Source: Pseudomonas sp. AKS31
Lineage (GTDB): Bacteria > Pseudomonadota > Gammaproteobacteria > Pseudomonadales > Pseudomonadaceae
Direction of reading: 5' to 3'
DNA length: 48,821 nt
Assembly: GCF_023634765.1 (NCBI RefSeq)
Contig: NZ_JAMLFX010000003.1
Coordinates: 554,245-603,065 of the forward strand
Numbering within the stretch: the stretch's first letter is position 1; each line of letters starts with the position of its first letter. The notes under the pieces were generated by a model. That model worked only from the letters and a program-made list of their open reading frames with translations, had not been told where the DNA came from and did no database searches. This document shows, in pieces, positions 25,637 to 34,977 of this stretch. The position numbers and the translations under genes are program-made.

Positions 25637-27685
25637 ATGATAAAAGCAAAAACAGGCAAGCCGGCGGAAGGCTCGCGCAGTCGCTCGCAGATCATCGTGC
25701 TGTTTATCGCACTGATCGTGTTCATCATGCTGCTGTTCGCCAACTTCGCTTACCTCAACACCCAGGCGAACTACGACAAACAGTACATCGGCCACGCCGG
25801 TGAGCTGCGCGTGCTCTCGCAACGCATCGCCAAGAACGCCACCGAAGCCGCCGCCGGCAAGGCTGCTGCGTTCAAGTTGCTCAGCGATGCGCGTAACGAT
25901 TTCGCCCAGCGCTGGGGTTACCTGAAAAAAGGCGACCCGGCCACCGGCCTGCCACCCGCACCGGCCACCGTGCGCCCGGAAATGCGCGCCGTGCAGCTCG
26001 ACTGGGAACGCCTGCTGAAAAACACCGACGCGATTCTCTCCAGCGAGCAGACCGTGCTGTCGCTGCATCAGGTCGCCGCGACCCTGGCCGAAACCGTGCC
26101 GCAGTTGCAGATCGAATACGAAAAAGTCGTCGAAATTCTCCTCCAGCGTGGTGCCCCGGCCGCGCAAGTGGCGATGGCACAGCGTCAGTCGTTGCTGGCT
26201 GAACGGATCCTCGGCGCGGTCAACACCGTGCTCGCCGGCGACGAAAACTCGCAACAGGCAGCCGATGCCTTTGGCCGCGATGCCACCCGTTTCGGCCAAG
26301 TGCTCAACGGCATGCTGCAAGGCAACCCGGCGCTGAAAATCAGCCAGGTCGAAGACCGCGACGCCCGCGCCCGTTTGAGCGAAATCTCCGAGCTGTTCCA
26401 GTTCGTGTCCGGCTCGGTGGATGAAATTCTCGAAACCTCGCCGGAGCTGTTCAAGGTGCGGGAGTCGGCGAGCAACATCTTCAGCCTTTCGCAAACCCTG
26501 CTTGACGAAGCCTCGCATTTGGCCACTCGCTTCGAAAACCTTGCCGGCGGGCGCAACACCGACACCATCGGTGGCTACGTCCTCGGTTTGCTGGCGCTGG
26601 CCTCGATCATCCTCATCGGTCTGGTGATGGTCCGGGAAACCAACCGCCAGTTGCGTGAAACCGCCGAGAAGAACGAGCGCAACCAGAACGCGATCATGCG
26701 CTTGCTCGATGAAATCGAAGACCTCGCCGATGGCGACCTCACCGTGACCGCCTCGGTGACCGAAGACTTCACCGGCACCATCGCCGACTCGATCAACTAT
26801 TCCGTCGACCAGTTGCGCGATCTCGTCGCGACGATCAACCTCACCGCCGGCCAGGTCGCCGCAGCGGTGCAGGAAACACAGGCCACCGCCATGCACTTGG
26901 CCCAGGCCTCGGAGCATCAGGCCCAGCAGATTTCCGAAGCGTCGACGGCGATCAGCGACATGGCCGAATCCATCGATCAGGTCTCGGCCAACGCCGCCGA
27001 ATCCTCTGCGGTGGCGGAGCGTTCGGTGGAAATCGCCAACAAGGGCAACGAGGTGGTGCACAACACCATCCACGGCATGGACAACATTCGCGAGCAGATT
27101 CAGGACACCGCCAAACGCATCAAGCGTCTGGGCGAGTCGTCGCAGGAAATCGGCGACATTGTCAGCCTCATCGACGACATTGCCGACCAGACCAACATCC
27201 TCGCCCTCAACGCGGCGATTCAGGCGTCGATGGCCGGTGATGCCGGGCGCGGTTTTGCCGTGGTCGCCGACGAAGTGCAGCGCCTGGCCGAACGCTCGTC
27301 CGCCGCCACCCGGCAGATCGAAACCCTGGTGCGGGCAATTCAGACCGACACCAATGAAGCCGTGATCTCGATGGAGCAAACCACCACCGAAGTGGTGCGC
27401 GGCGCGCGACTGGCGCAGGATGCCGGTGTGGCCCTGGAAGAAATCGAAGGCGTATCGAAGACCCTCGCGGCGCTGATTCAAAGCATCTCCAACGCAGCGC
27501 AGCAGCAGACCTCTTCGGCCGGGCAGATCTCGTTGACGATGAACGTGATCCAGCAGATCACCTCGCAGACCTCGTCGGGGTCCACGGCCACCGCCGAGAG
27601 CATCGGCAACCTGGCGAAAATGGCCAGTCAGCTACGGCGTTCGGTGTCCGGATTCACCTTGCCGGCGGCGACAGATAAAGCGTGA
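25637..27685 (+). CDS. pilJ: Methyl-accepting chemotaxis protein PilJ
   Basis: Membrane chemoreceptor of the Pil-Chp system. 682 residues: first membrane helix at ~17-36 ([20 protein letters not shown]), a periplasmic region of ~270 residues with two PilJ-type helical modules, second helix at ~311-333 ([20 protein letters not shown]), HAMP region, and a cytoplasmic signalling bundle with its tip at ~500-545 ([20 protein letters not shown]). It has no C-terminal receptor-docking pentapeptide. The methyltransferase gene pilK that normally follows is absent; chpA starts 11 bases later. Confidence 0.96.
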   Translation: MIKAKTGKPAEGSRSRSQIIVLFIALIVFIMLLFANFAYLNTQANYDKQYIGHAGELRVLSQRIAKNATEAAAGKAAAFKLLSDARNDFAQRWGYLKKGDPATGLPPAPATVRPEMRAVQLDWERLLKNTDAILSSEQTVLSLHQVAATLAETVPQLQIEYEKVVEILLQRGAPAAQVAMAQRQSLLAERILGAVNTVLAGDENSQQAADAFGRDATRFGQVLNGMLQGNPALKISQVEDRDARARLSEISELFQFVSGSVDEILETSPELFKVRESASNIFSLSQTLLDEASHLATRFENLAGGRNTDTIGGYVLGLLALASIILIGLVMVRETNRQLRETAEKNERNQNAIMRLLDEIEDLADGDLTVTASVTEDFTGTIADSINYSVDQLRDLVATINLTAGQVAAAVQETQATAMHLAQASEHQAQQISEASTAISDMAESIDQVSANAAESSAVAERSVEIANKGNEVVHNTIHGMDNIREQIQDTAKRIKRLGESSQEIGDIVSLIDDIADQTNILALNAAIQASMAGDAGRGFAVVADEVQRLAERSSAATRQIETLVRAIQTDTNEAVISMEQTTTEVVRGARLAQDAGVALEEIEGVSKTLAALIQSISNAAQQQTSSAGQISLTMNVIQQITSQTSSGSTATAESIGNLAKMASQLRRSVSGFTLPAATDKA

Positions 27686-27696
27686 TTGGAGTGGTT

Positions 27697-30600
27697 ATGG
27701 GTGATCGGCACGACTATGTGGCCCTCGAATGGGTCAAAGGCGAAATTGCCGAAACGCTGAAGCAGGCGCATCAGGCGATTGAAGCCGTGCTCGATGATCC
27801 GCAGGCTTTTCCGGGGCTGGACGAGTGCCTGGATTACATCCATCAGGTCCACGGCAGTTTGCAGATGGTCGAGTTCTACGGCGCAGCCTTGCTCGCCGAA
27901 GAAATGGAACATCTGGTCGAAGCCCTGCAGCACGAGCGCGTCAGCCATCGCGACGAAGCGCTGCATCTGTTGCTGCAAGCCCTTGGGCAATTGCCGATCT
28001 ACCTCGACCGTGTGCAGAGCGCCCGGCGCGATTTGCCGCTGGTGGTGTTGCCGCTGATCAACGATCTGCGCAGCGCCCGTGGCGAAAGCCTGTTGTCTGA
28101 AACCAGCCTGTTCAGCCCGCAGTTGCCTGACTTCCCGCCCCTGAGCGCCGAAGCACTGGCGCTGCTTGAGCCGGCAGAGTTGCCGAACGTGCTGCGCAAA
28201 TTACGCCAGATGCTGCAAATGGCTTTGGTCGGTTTGCTGCGCGAGCAGGATGACCAGACCCACCTCGGTTATCTGGCCAAAGTCTTTACCCGCCTCGAAG
28301 CGCTGAGCGGTGATTCGCCGCTGAGCCCCCTGTGGCAAGTCGCCTCGGCGCTGGTCGAAGGCATGCGCGAGGGCGTGATCGCCAACAGCCCGGCGCTGCG
28401 CAGCCTGTTCAAGGACGCCGACAAAGAACTCAAACGCCTGCTCGATCAGGGTATGGCTGGCCTCAATCAGCCGGCGCCTGCCGAGCTGCTGAAAAGCCTG
28501 TTGTTCTATATTGCCAAAGCCGAACATCCCACCGGGCAGATGCTGACCATGAAAGATCGCTACTCGCTGGACGACGCGTTGCCCGACAGCGCGATGGTCG
28601 ACGAAGAACGCGCACGCCTGGCCGGCCCTGACCGCGATGCGATGCGCTCGGTGCTGGCGGCATTGTGCGAAGAGCTGGTGCGGGTCAAGGAACGCCTCGA
28701 CCTGTTCGTGCGCAGCGACCGTCAGCACACTTCGGATCTGGAGAGCCTGCTGGCGCCGCTGCGGCAGATCGCCGACACCCTGGCCGTGCTCGGTTTCGGC
28801 CAGCCGCGCAAAGTCATCATCGATCAATTGGCCGTGGTGCTCAGCCTTGCTCAGGGCCAGCGCGAACCGAACGACGCGATCCTGATGGACGTTGCCGGGG
28901 CGCTGCTGTACGTCGAAGCGACGCTGGCCGGCATGGTCGGCACCGTCGAGCCGGAAAGTCCGGAAGACTCACGCCTGCCGACCACCGACCTGACGCAGAT
29001 CCATCAGATCGTGATCAAGGAAGCGCGCATCTGCCTGCAACAGGCCAAGGACATGATCGTCGACTACATCGACGCCGATTGGGATCGCCAGCACCTGCAA
29101 CCGTTGCCGGCGCTGCTGACCCAGGTGCGCGGGGCACTGGCGATGATTCCGTTGAGCCGCGCGGCGAGTCTGGTCGAGGCCTGCAATGGATTCATCCGCG
29201 AACATTTGCTGCTCGATCCCCATGAACCGGGTTGGGAACAACTGGATCATTTGGCCGATGTCATCAGCAGCCTCGAGTATTACCTCGAACGTTTGAGCGA
29301 CGACCCGCAGGCGCCGAACGAGCAACTGCTGGACGTCGCGCAAAAGAGCCTCGCCAGTCTCGGCTTCTTTCCCGATGAACAGCCCGGCGCGCAGCATGTG
29401 CCGGTACTCGACGACGTGCTCAGCCCCAGCGAAGCGCTGGTGATGCAGGACCTGCAGGCGCTCGATGACCCGGAAACCGTACAGTCGCTGGCCGATGTTC
29501 TGGCCAGCCCGGTTTCGGCGCTCAACCCGCCGGCGCTGATCACCCCCGGCAGTCTGATGCCGCCGCCTGCCGATGAAGAACCGGTCGATGATGAACTGCG
29601 TGAAGTGTTCCTCGAAGAGACCGATGAGGTCCTCGAAGTCCTCCACGAATACCTGCCGCGCTGGAGCGCCAACCCGCAGGATCGTGAAGCGCTGATTGAA
29701 CTGCGCCGCGCCTTCCACACCTTGAAGGGCAGTGGGCGCATGGTCCGTGCGTTGATCCTTGGCGAACTGGCCTGGGCGGTGGAAAACCTGCTCAACCGCG
29801 TGCTGGAACAGAGCGTCGAACCCGGCTCGGTGGTGCAGCAACTGCTTACCGACACGGTGCTGTTGCTGCCGGAACTGATTAACGAATTCGCCACCAACAG
29901 CCAGCGTCAACGCAGCGATGTCGATCAACTCGCTGCCCGCGCCCATGCTCTGGCCAAGGGTGACCAACCGCTGGCGGCTGAAGACGTCGACGATGTCGCC
30001 GCGCTCGATCCGCTGTTGCTGGAGATCTTCCGCAAAGAAGCCGAAACCCACCTAGCCAGTCTCAATCGCTTTCTCGATCAGGCCGCCGAGTATGTGCCGC
30101 TACAGGCCAGCGATGAATTGCAACGCGCCCTGCATACGCTCAAGGGCAGCGCCTCGATGGCCGGCGTGTTGCCGATTGCCGAACTGGCCGCGTCGCTCGA
30201 TCAACTGGCCCGCGAATTCAAGGCGCATCAGTTGCCGCTGGACCTCGACGAAGTGGAACTGCTGCTGGAAGCCGAAGGCCTGTTCCGTATCGGCTTGCGT
30301 CAGCTCAAGCACGATCCGCTGGCGCCGATTGTCGGTGCACAGTCGCTGATCAAACGCACCGACGCGCTGCTCGCCGAACGTCTCGAAAGCGTTCTCAACG
30401 CACCGAATACCGGCCTGCGAATCAAGCGCGACCCGCAACTGATCAACAACTTCCTCGCCCAGGGCATGGACATCCTGCTCGACGCCGAAAGCCTGTTGCA
30501 GCGCTGGCAGCAACACCCCGGCGAGCGTCAGGAACTCAGCGCCTTGCTGGATGAACTGACCACCCTTGGCGAAGGCGCGCACCTGGCCGATCTGCTCCCG

Positions 30601-33600
30601 GTGGACGTGTTGTGCGAAGCCTTGCTTGACCTGTATGGCGCGGTGGAAGAAAGCAGTCTGGCGGTCAGCGAACAGTTTTTCCGCGAAGCGCAGAACGCCC
30701 ACGAAGCACTGATCAACATGCTCGACGAACTGGCCGCAGGCCAGGAAGTCACCCCGCAACCGGCACGGATCCGGGCGTTGCATGATCTGCTCGATCAAAG
30801 CCTCGACCCGTCGTCCATGGGCCTGATTCGCAGCGATGGCAGCCGCACCCTGAGCATCCGTGAACTGGGCAGCGCCACGGCGGAATTGCAGCAGGCGGCC
30901 GCCCCGTTTGAAGCGGATGACGAGATCGTCGAGATATTTATCGAGGAGGCCGTGGACATCCTCGACAGCGCCGGCCAGGCCTTGCAGCGTTGGCTCAATG
31001 ACCCGGACAACGCCGCGCCGCTGTCCTCGTTGCAGCGCGACTTGCACACCCTCAAGGGCGGCGCGCGGATGGCCGAAGTCGAGGCCATCGGTGATCTGGC
31101 CCAGGAGCTGGAAAGCCTTTACGAAGGTCTGGTCGATCGTCGCTACAGCTACGGTGAAGCGTTGGGGCGCTTGCTGCTCAAGAGCCATGAGCGTTTGGCG
31201 CTGCTGGTGGAACAACTGCAACAGCATCAGCCACTGACGCCAGCCGAGGATTTGATCGAAACCCTGCGTGAGGTGCGCCAAGGCCAAAGCGCTAGCGAAA
31301 CGCCCCCGCCAGCGGTCGATCCCGACAGCGCCGGGCACGATCCGGAACTGCTGGAGATCTTCCTCGAAGAAGGTTTCGACATCATCGAAAACTCCGGCGC
31401 CGCGCTGCTGCGCTGGCAGGCCGAGCCTGGCAATCGTCAGGAAGTGGAAACCCTGCTGCGGGATTTGCACACGCTCAAGGGCGGCGCGCGAATGGTCGAG
31501 ATCGGCCCGATCGGCGACCTCGCCCATGAGTTGGAATACCTTTACGAAAGTCTCTCGACCGGGGCGTTGCAGCCCTCGGCGGAACTGTTCGCGCTGGTGC
31601 AGCGCGGTCATGATCGGCTGGCGCAGATGCTCGATGGCGTGCGCGCCGGGCAACCGTGTCCGCCGGCCGATCGGCTGATCAATGCGATCCAGAATTTCAG
31701 CCACCCGGTGACGCCCGACACGCCGCCGGTGTTGCCGGTGCCAGTCAAGACTGAAGTGGTGCCGCCGGCTGCCGACGCTGGCGCGGACATGGTCAAGGTC
31801 TCCGCCGAACTGCTCGATGAGCTGGTCAATCTGGCCGGCGAAACCTCGATCTTCCGTGGCCGTATCGAACAGCAAGTCAACGACGCACAGATCGCGCTGA
31901 ACGAGATGGAAACCACCATCGAACGCATGCGCGATCAACTGCGCCGGCTCGACACTGAAACCCAAGGGCGGATTCTCAGCCGCCAGCAAGTCGACGCCGA
32001 ACGCCTCGGCTACGAGGAGTTCGACCCGCTGGAAATGGACCGTCATTCGCAGTTGCAGCAACTGTCGCGGGCGCTGTTCGAATCGGCCTCGGACTTGCTT
32101 GATCTGAAAGAAACCCTCGACCGGCGCAACCACGACGCGGAGAACCTGTTGCAGCAACAGGGGCGGATCAACACCGAGTTGCAGGAAGGCCTGATGCGTA
32201 CGCGCATGGTGCCGTTCGAACGCATGCTGCCGCGCCTCAAACGCATCGTCCGCCAGGTCGCCGAAGAGCTGAACAAAGACGTCGCCTTTGTCGTCGGCAA
32301 CGCCGAAGGCGAGATGGATCGCAACGTACTCGAGCGCATGGCCGCGCCGCTGGAGCACATGCTGCGCAACGCCGTCGACCATGGTCTGGAGTCGGCCGAA
32401 GTGCGGCTGGCGGCGGGTAAACCGGCGCAGGGCACGATAAGCCTGGACTTGTCCCGTGAAGGCGGCGACATCGTTTTCGATATCCGCGACGACGGCGCCG
32501 GGGTGCCGCTGGAAGCGGTGCGGCGCAAGGCGATCAAGCGCGGTTTGCTGGCGCCGGATGCCGAAATCAGCGACCGCGATGTATTGCAGTTCATCCTCCA
32601 GCCGGGCTTCTCCACCGCTGAAAAGATCACGCAGATTTCCGGGCGCGGCGTCGGCATGGACGTGGTCCACGAAGAGGTGCGCCAGTTGGGCGGGACCATG
32701 AGCATCGACTCGGTGCCGGGGCAGGGCGTGCATTTCCGCATTCGTCTGCCGTTCACCGTGTCGGTCAACCGCGCGTTGATGGTGCAGTGCGGCGAGGATC
32801 AATACGCGATCCCGCTGAATACCATCGAAGGCATCGTTCGCGTGTTACCGAATGATCTGGAAGGACACTTCCGTCAGGATCCGCCGCGCTACCACTACGG
32901 CGGCCAGACCTATGAACTGTGCTATCTCGGCGAGCTGCTGAAAACCGCGCCACGCCCAAAACTGCTCGGCCAGAACCTGCCGTTGCCGGTGCTGCTGGTG
33001 CACTACAACGACCGGCACATCGCGGTGCTGGTCGATACCATGGCCGGCACCCGCGAGATCGTGGTCAAGAGCCTCGGCGCGCAATTCGCGGCGGTGCAAG
33101 GCGTGTCCGGGGCGACGATTCTCGGCGATGGCCGGGTGGTGCTGATTCTCGATTTGCTCGCGCCGATCCGTGCGATGCAGGCGCGGGTTGCACAGCCGTC
33201 GACGCTGCCGGAACTCGACAGCGAACCGCAGAAACCGCTGCTGGTGATGGTGGTCGACGACTCGGTCACCGTGCGCAAGGTCACCAGCCGTTTGCTCGAA
33301 CGCCACGGCATGAACGTGCTCACTGCCAAGGACGGTGTCGACGCCATGCTGCTGCTCGAAGAACACATGCCCGACCTGATGCTGCTCGATATCGAAATGC
33401 CGCGCATGGACGGCTTCGAAGTCGCCACCCAGGTACGCAACGACGAACGCCTGCAACACCTGCCGATCATCATGATCACCTCACGCACCGGGCAGAAACA
33501 CCGCGATCGTGCCATGGCGATTGGCGTCAACGACTACCTCGGCAAGCCGTATCAAGAGTCGGTGCTGCTTGAAAGCATTGCCCACTGGAGCAAGAAACAT

Positions 33601-33606
33601 GCATGA
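27697..33606 (+). CDS. chpA: Hybrid chemosensory histidine kinase ChpA
   Basis: CheA-type kinase with many phosphotransfer domains. The ATG at 27697 (GGAG five bases before) gives 1969 residues; a GTG at 27682 is possible. Four canonical Hpt motifs read HTLKGSG (His674), HTLKGSA (His813) and HTLKGGAR (His1117, His1258). An N-terminal HQVHGSL (His49) lacks the usual Lys. Two degenerate units have Thr where His is expected: TQVRGAL (Thr475) and TTLGEGA (Thr955). Then come the dimerisation helix, the kinase domain (N box HMLRNAVDHGLE with Asn1558, DIRDDGAGV, GRGVGMDVV), a CheW-like domain and a C-terminal receiver with Asp1898 in LLLDIEMPRMDG. P. aeruginosa ChpA is about 500 residues longer. Confidence 0.95.
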   Translation: MGDRHDYVALEWVKGEIAETLKQAHQAIEAVLDDPQAFPGLDECLDYIHQVHGSLQMVEFYGAALLAEEMEHLVEALQHERVSHRDEALHLLLQALGQLPIYLDRVQSARRDLPLVVLPLINDLRSARGESLLSETSLFSPQLPDFPPLSAEALALLEPAELPNVLRKLRQMLQMALVGLLREQDDQTHLGYLAKVFTRLEALSGDSPLSPLWQVASALVEGMREGVIANSPALRSLFKDADKELKRLLDQGMAGLNQPAPAELLKSLLFYIAKAEHPTGQMLTMKDRYSLDDALPDSAMVDEERARLAGPDRDAMRSVLAALCEELVRVKERLDLFVRSDRQHTSDLESLLAPLRQIADTLAVLGFGQPRKVIIDQLAVVLSLAQGQREPNDAILMDVAGALLYVEATLAGMVGTVEPESPEDSRLPTTDLTQIHQIVIKEARICLQQAKDMIVDYIDADWDRQHLQPLPALLTQVRGALAMIPLSRAASLVEACNGFIREHLLLDPHEPGWEQLDHLADVISSLEYYLERLSDDPQAPNEQLLDVAQKSLASLGFFPDEQPGAQHVPVLDDVLSPSEALVMQDLQALDDPETVQSLADVLASPVSALNPPALITPGSLMPPPADEEPVDDELREVFLEETDEVLEVLHEYLPRWSANPQDREALIELRRAFHTLKGSGRMVRALILGELAWAVENLLNRVLEQSVEPGSVVQQLLTDTVLLLPELINEFATNSQRQRSDVDQLAARAHALAKGDQPLAAEDVDDVAALDPLLLEIFRKEAETHLASLNRFLDQAAEYVPLQASDELQRALHTLKGSASMAGVLPIAELAASLDQLAREFKAHQLPLDLDEVELLLEAEGLFRIGLRQLKHDPLAPIVGAQSLIKRTDALLAERLESVLNAPNTGLRIKRDPQLINNFLAQGMDILLDAESLLQRWQQHPGERQELSALLDELTTLGEGAHLADLLPVDVLCEALLDLYGAVEESSLAVSEQFFREAQNAHEALINMLDELAAGQEVTPQPARIRALHDLLDQSLDPSSMGLIRSDGSRTLSIRELGSATAELQQAAAPFEADDEIVEIFIEEAVDILDSAGQALQRWLNDPDNAAPLSSLQRDLHTLKGGARMAEVEAIGDLAQELESLYEGLVDRRYSYGEALGRLLLKSHERLALLVEQLQQHQPLTPAEDLIETLREVRQGQSASETPPPAVDPDSAGHDPELLEIFLEEGFDIIENSGAALLRWQAEPGNRQEVETLLRDLHTLKGGARMVEIGPIGDLAHELEYLYESLSTGALQPSAELFALVQRGHDRLAQMLDGVRAGQPCPPADRLINAIQNFSHPVTPDTPPVLPVPVKTEVVPPAADAGADMVKVSAELLDELVNLAGETSIFRGRIEQQVNDAQIALNEMETTIERMRDQLRRLDTETQGRILSRQQVDAERLGYEEFDPLEMDRHSQLQQLSRALFESASDLLDLKETLDRRNHDAENLLQQQGRINTELQEGLMRTRMVPFERMLPRLKRIVRQVAEELNKDVAFVVGNAEGEMDRNVLERMAAPLEHMLRNAVDHGLESAEVRLAAGKPAQGTISLDLSREGGDIVFDIRDDGAGVPLEAVRRKAIKRGLLAPDAEISDRDVLQFILQPGFSTAEKITQISGRGVGMDVVHEEVRQLGGTMSIDSVPGQGVHFRIRLPFTVSVNRALMVQCGEDQYAIPLNTIEGIVRVLPNDLEGHFRQDPPRYHYGGQTYELCYLGELLKTAPRPKLLGQNLPLPVLLVHYNDRHIAVLVDTMAGTREIVVKSLGAQFAAVQGVSGATILGDGRVVLILDLLAPIRAMQARVAQPSTLPELDSEPQKPLLVMVVDDSVTVRKVTSRLLERHGMNVLTAKDGVDAMLLLEEHMPDLMLLDIEMPRMDGFEVATQVRNDERLQHLPIIMITSRTGQKHRDRAMAIGVNDYLGKPYQESVLLESIAHWSKKHA

Positions 33607-34069
33607 GCGCCGGCACAATCAGCGCAGCAGCCAACTGACCGGTTTGCTGCTGCCGCTGGCGGATCGCAATTTGATCCTGCCTAACGTCGCTGTCGCTGAG
33701 TTGATTGACTATCAGGCCAGTGCCTTCGATCTGGACACGCCGCCGTGGTACCTGGGGCGCGTGAAGTGGCGTGAGCGGCAGATTCCGTTGTTGAGTTTTG
33801 AATCGGCCTGCGGGCAGAAAATCGTCATTGGCGAGCGCGCGCGGATCGTGATTCTCAATGCCCTCGGTGGATTGCCGGAGCTGAAGTTCATTGCGCTGCT
33901 GGTGCAGGGGATTCCGCGTTCGTACAAGCTTGATAGCCAGTTGAGTTATGTCGACGTGCCGTTGTGCTCGCTGGAGCAGGCGGCGGTGCAGGTCGGGGAG
34001 CAGGTGGCGAAGGTGCCGGATTTGTTGGGGCTGGAGAAGTTGTTGGTGGATGCTGGGCTGGTTCACTGA
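33599..34069 (+). CDS. chpC: CheW-like chemosensory protein ChpC
   Basis: Second CheW-type adaptor of the Pil-Chp cluster, 156 residues. The ATG at 33599 overlaps the end of chpA by eight bases. The CheW fold starts at LTGLLLPLADRNLILPNVAVAEL and continues with WYLGRVKWRERQIPLLSFE (motifs abbreviated to key runs). In P. aeruginosa chpB (methylesterase) lies between chpA and chpC; here it is missing, as are chpD and chpE downstream, where a repeat follows. Confidence 0.93.
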   Translation: MHERRHNQRSSQLTGLLLPLADRNLILPNVAVAELIDYQASAFDLDTPPWYLGRVKWRERQIPLLSFESACGQKIVIGERARIVILNALGGLPELKFIALLVQGIPRSYKLDSQLSYVDVPLCSLEQAAVQVGEQVAKVPDLLGLEKLLVDAGLVH

Positions 34070-34090
34070 TCCAGAATTCGTGTCGCTCTG

Positions 34091-34198
34091 ACTGGCCCCA
34101 TCGCTGGCAAGCCAGCTCCCACAGGTTTTTGTGTGGTTCACAGAATTCGAATACAACTCGGACACTGTGGGAGCTGGCTTGCCAGCGATGGGGCCAGT
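34091..34198. repeat. REP-like inverted repeat, family 3 (copy b, extended arms)
   Basis: Perfect 34-base complementary arms (34091-34124 and 34165-34198) around a 40-base spacer. The core ATCGCTGGCAAGCCAGCTCC matches the copy at 17767; the outer ACTGGCCCC/GGGGCCAGT extends the arms. It marks the end of the pil-chp operon. Confidence 0.93.
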
Positions 34199-34383
34199 AG
34201 CACCAGCAAATTCTTACAAGCAAATCCTCAATTGCTGAATTGCAATAAACACCCTTTAACCACGTTGTTTAAAGACACTCTGTGTTACGGCTCCCTGGCC
34301 TACAAATCCTTGCGCCGCTGCCTACGCATGCACCAGAATCCGCCGGCTTGTGCGCCTTTGGCATGCTGCGTAACTTGATTCCG
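34199..34383. other. Non-coding AT-richer stretch before the structured leader
   Basis: No gene with a plausible start is seen here. The first 80 bases are AT-rich and hold a short inverted repeat, CTTTAAC-N6-GTTTAAAG (34254-34274), and the complementary pair ATTGC/GCAAT just before it. The promoter for the following leader RNA should lie here, but I cannot pick a convincing -35/-10 pair. Confidence 0.4.
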
Positions 34384-34593
34384 TCACTGATTTCCAGTGA
34401 TCGGGTTTAGCAGCCCGTGGTTAATCTAAGGGTGCACATACATCATCGTCAGGCTCAGCGCCTGCATTCGATGGCGGCTGTGCGCAGGGCGCTTCGGCGC
34501 GCCGGCTTCCTTAGGTTCCCCGGTCTGCTAACCTGCGTTCAGCTGCCACCCCTTCTTTTAGCAGAGAAGCGGTTCCAGCTTAATTTCGGAACC
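34384..34593 (+). ncRNA. Candidate structured leader RNA upstream of the DUF6124 gene
   Basis: Seen directly: hairpin TCACTG/CAGTGA (34384-34400); hairpin CGGG-TTTAGCAG-CCCG (34402-34417); stem AATCTAAGG/CCTTAGGTT (34423-34431 with 34509-34517, one G-U); TTAGCAG/CTGCTAA (34407-34413 with 34525-34531), nested outside the previous stem; a GCGC-TTCG-GCGC hairpin (34489-34500); and a 15-pair stem between 34472-34488 and 34532-34548 (TGGCGGCTG/CAGCTGCCA plus CGCAGG/CCTGCG) that crosses the nested pair. Then CTTCT-TTTAGCAG-AGAAG (34552-34569) repeats the first loop exactly, and GGTTCC/GGAACC (34571-34593) encloses the translation initiation region. This density of pairing is far above chance and points to a regulatory RNA. 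I do not recognise the family with certainty. Confidence 0.65.
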
Positions 34594-34598
34594 TGAAG

Positions 34599-34964
34599 AT
34601 GATTAAACCAACGCCTAACCCCCCGCTCACAGACCCGGCATCCCCCTACGAATCCCCCGATTCCAGGAAATTCCACGAAGCAGCCGAACGCGCCCTCGAC
34701 CATTACCTCGGCCCGACCAACGCCGACCTGATGGCCACGCCCTACACCCCCAACACGTTGTACATGGCCAATCCCAATGCCGACACCGAATCCCTGCTGG
34801 CCGATGCCAGTGAAACCCTTGGCTCGGCTACGGTGATGCTCAACAATCACGCGGCAACGGTGGAAGGTACGCACCGCAAGACTGTGCAAGGTATTGCGCA
34901 GGTAGTGATGGTGGCGGAGATGGCCGTCAACCGTTTGTTGGATAGGTTGGTGCCGACGGAGTAG
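34599..34964 (+). CDS. DUF6124 family protein, function unknown
   Basis: A 121-residue soluble protein. It has the family opening KPTPNPPLTDP, a SPYESPDSRKFHEAAERALD helix with an invariant-looking AAERALDHYL, a variable middle, the NADTESLLADASETLGSA motif and a C-terminal helix ending MAVNRLLD. Such short proteins occur as several paralogues per genome in fluorescent pseudomonads and have no known function. The start is the ATG at 34599, five bases after the initiation-region hairpin; the Shine-Dalgarno is weak. Flanked by repeats on both sides, it looks like a separate accessory module. Confidence 0.8.
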   Translation: MIKPTPNPPLTDPASPYESPDSRKFHEAAERALDHYLGPTNADLMATPYTPNTLYMANPNADTESLLADASETLGSATVMLNNHAATVEGTHRKTVQGIAQVVMVAEMAVNRLLDRLVPTE

Positions 34965-34977
34965 CGAAAAAGCCCGA

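Noticed and set aside
25535..27481. 648-codon open frame antisense to pilJ
   Set aside because: Mirrors the regular codon usage of pilJ, and its end runs into the family 2 repeat; low-complexity composition.
30100..32802. 900-codon open frame antisense to chpA
   Set aside because: Same shadow effect; no motifs, no Shine-Dalgarno, and the sense strand encodes conserved kinase motifs throughout.
34402..34533. Possible integron attC site (imperfect GGTTTAGCAG...CTGCTAACC termini with inner complementary boxes before a small gene of unknown function)
   Set aside because: The ends do not match the GTTRRRY/RYYYAAC core sites, no integrase or second cassette is nearby, and the structure lies upstream of the gene with further hairpins reaching its start codon, which suits a leader RNA better.
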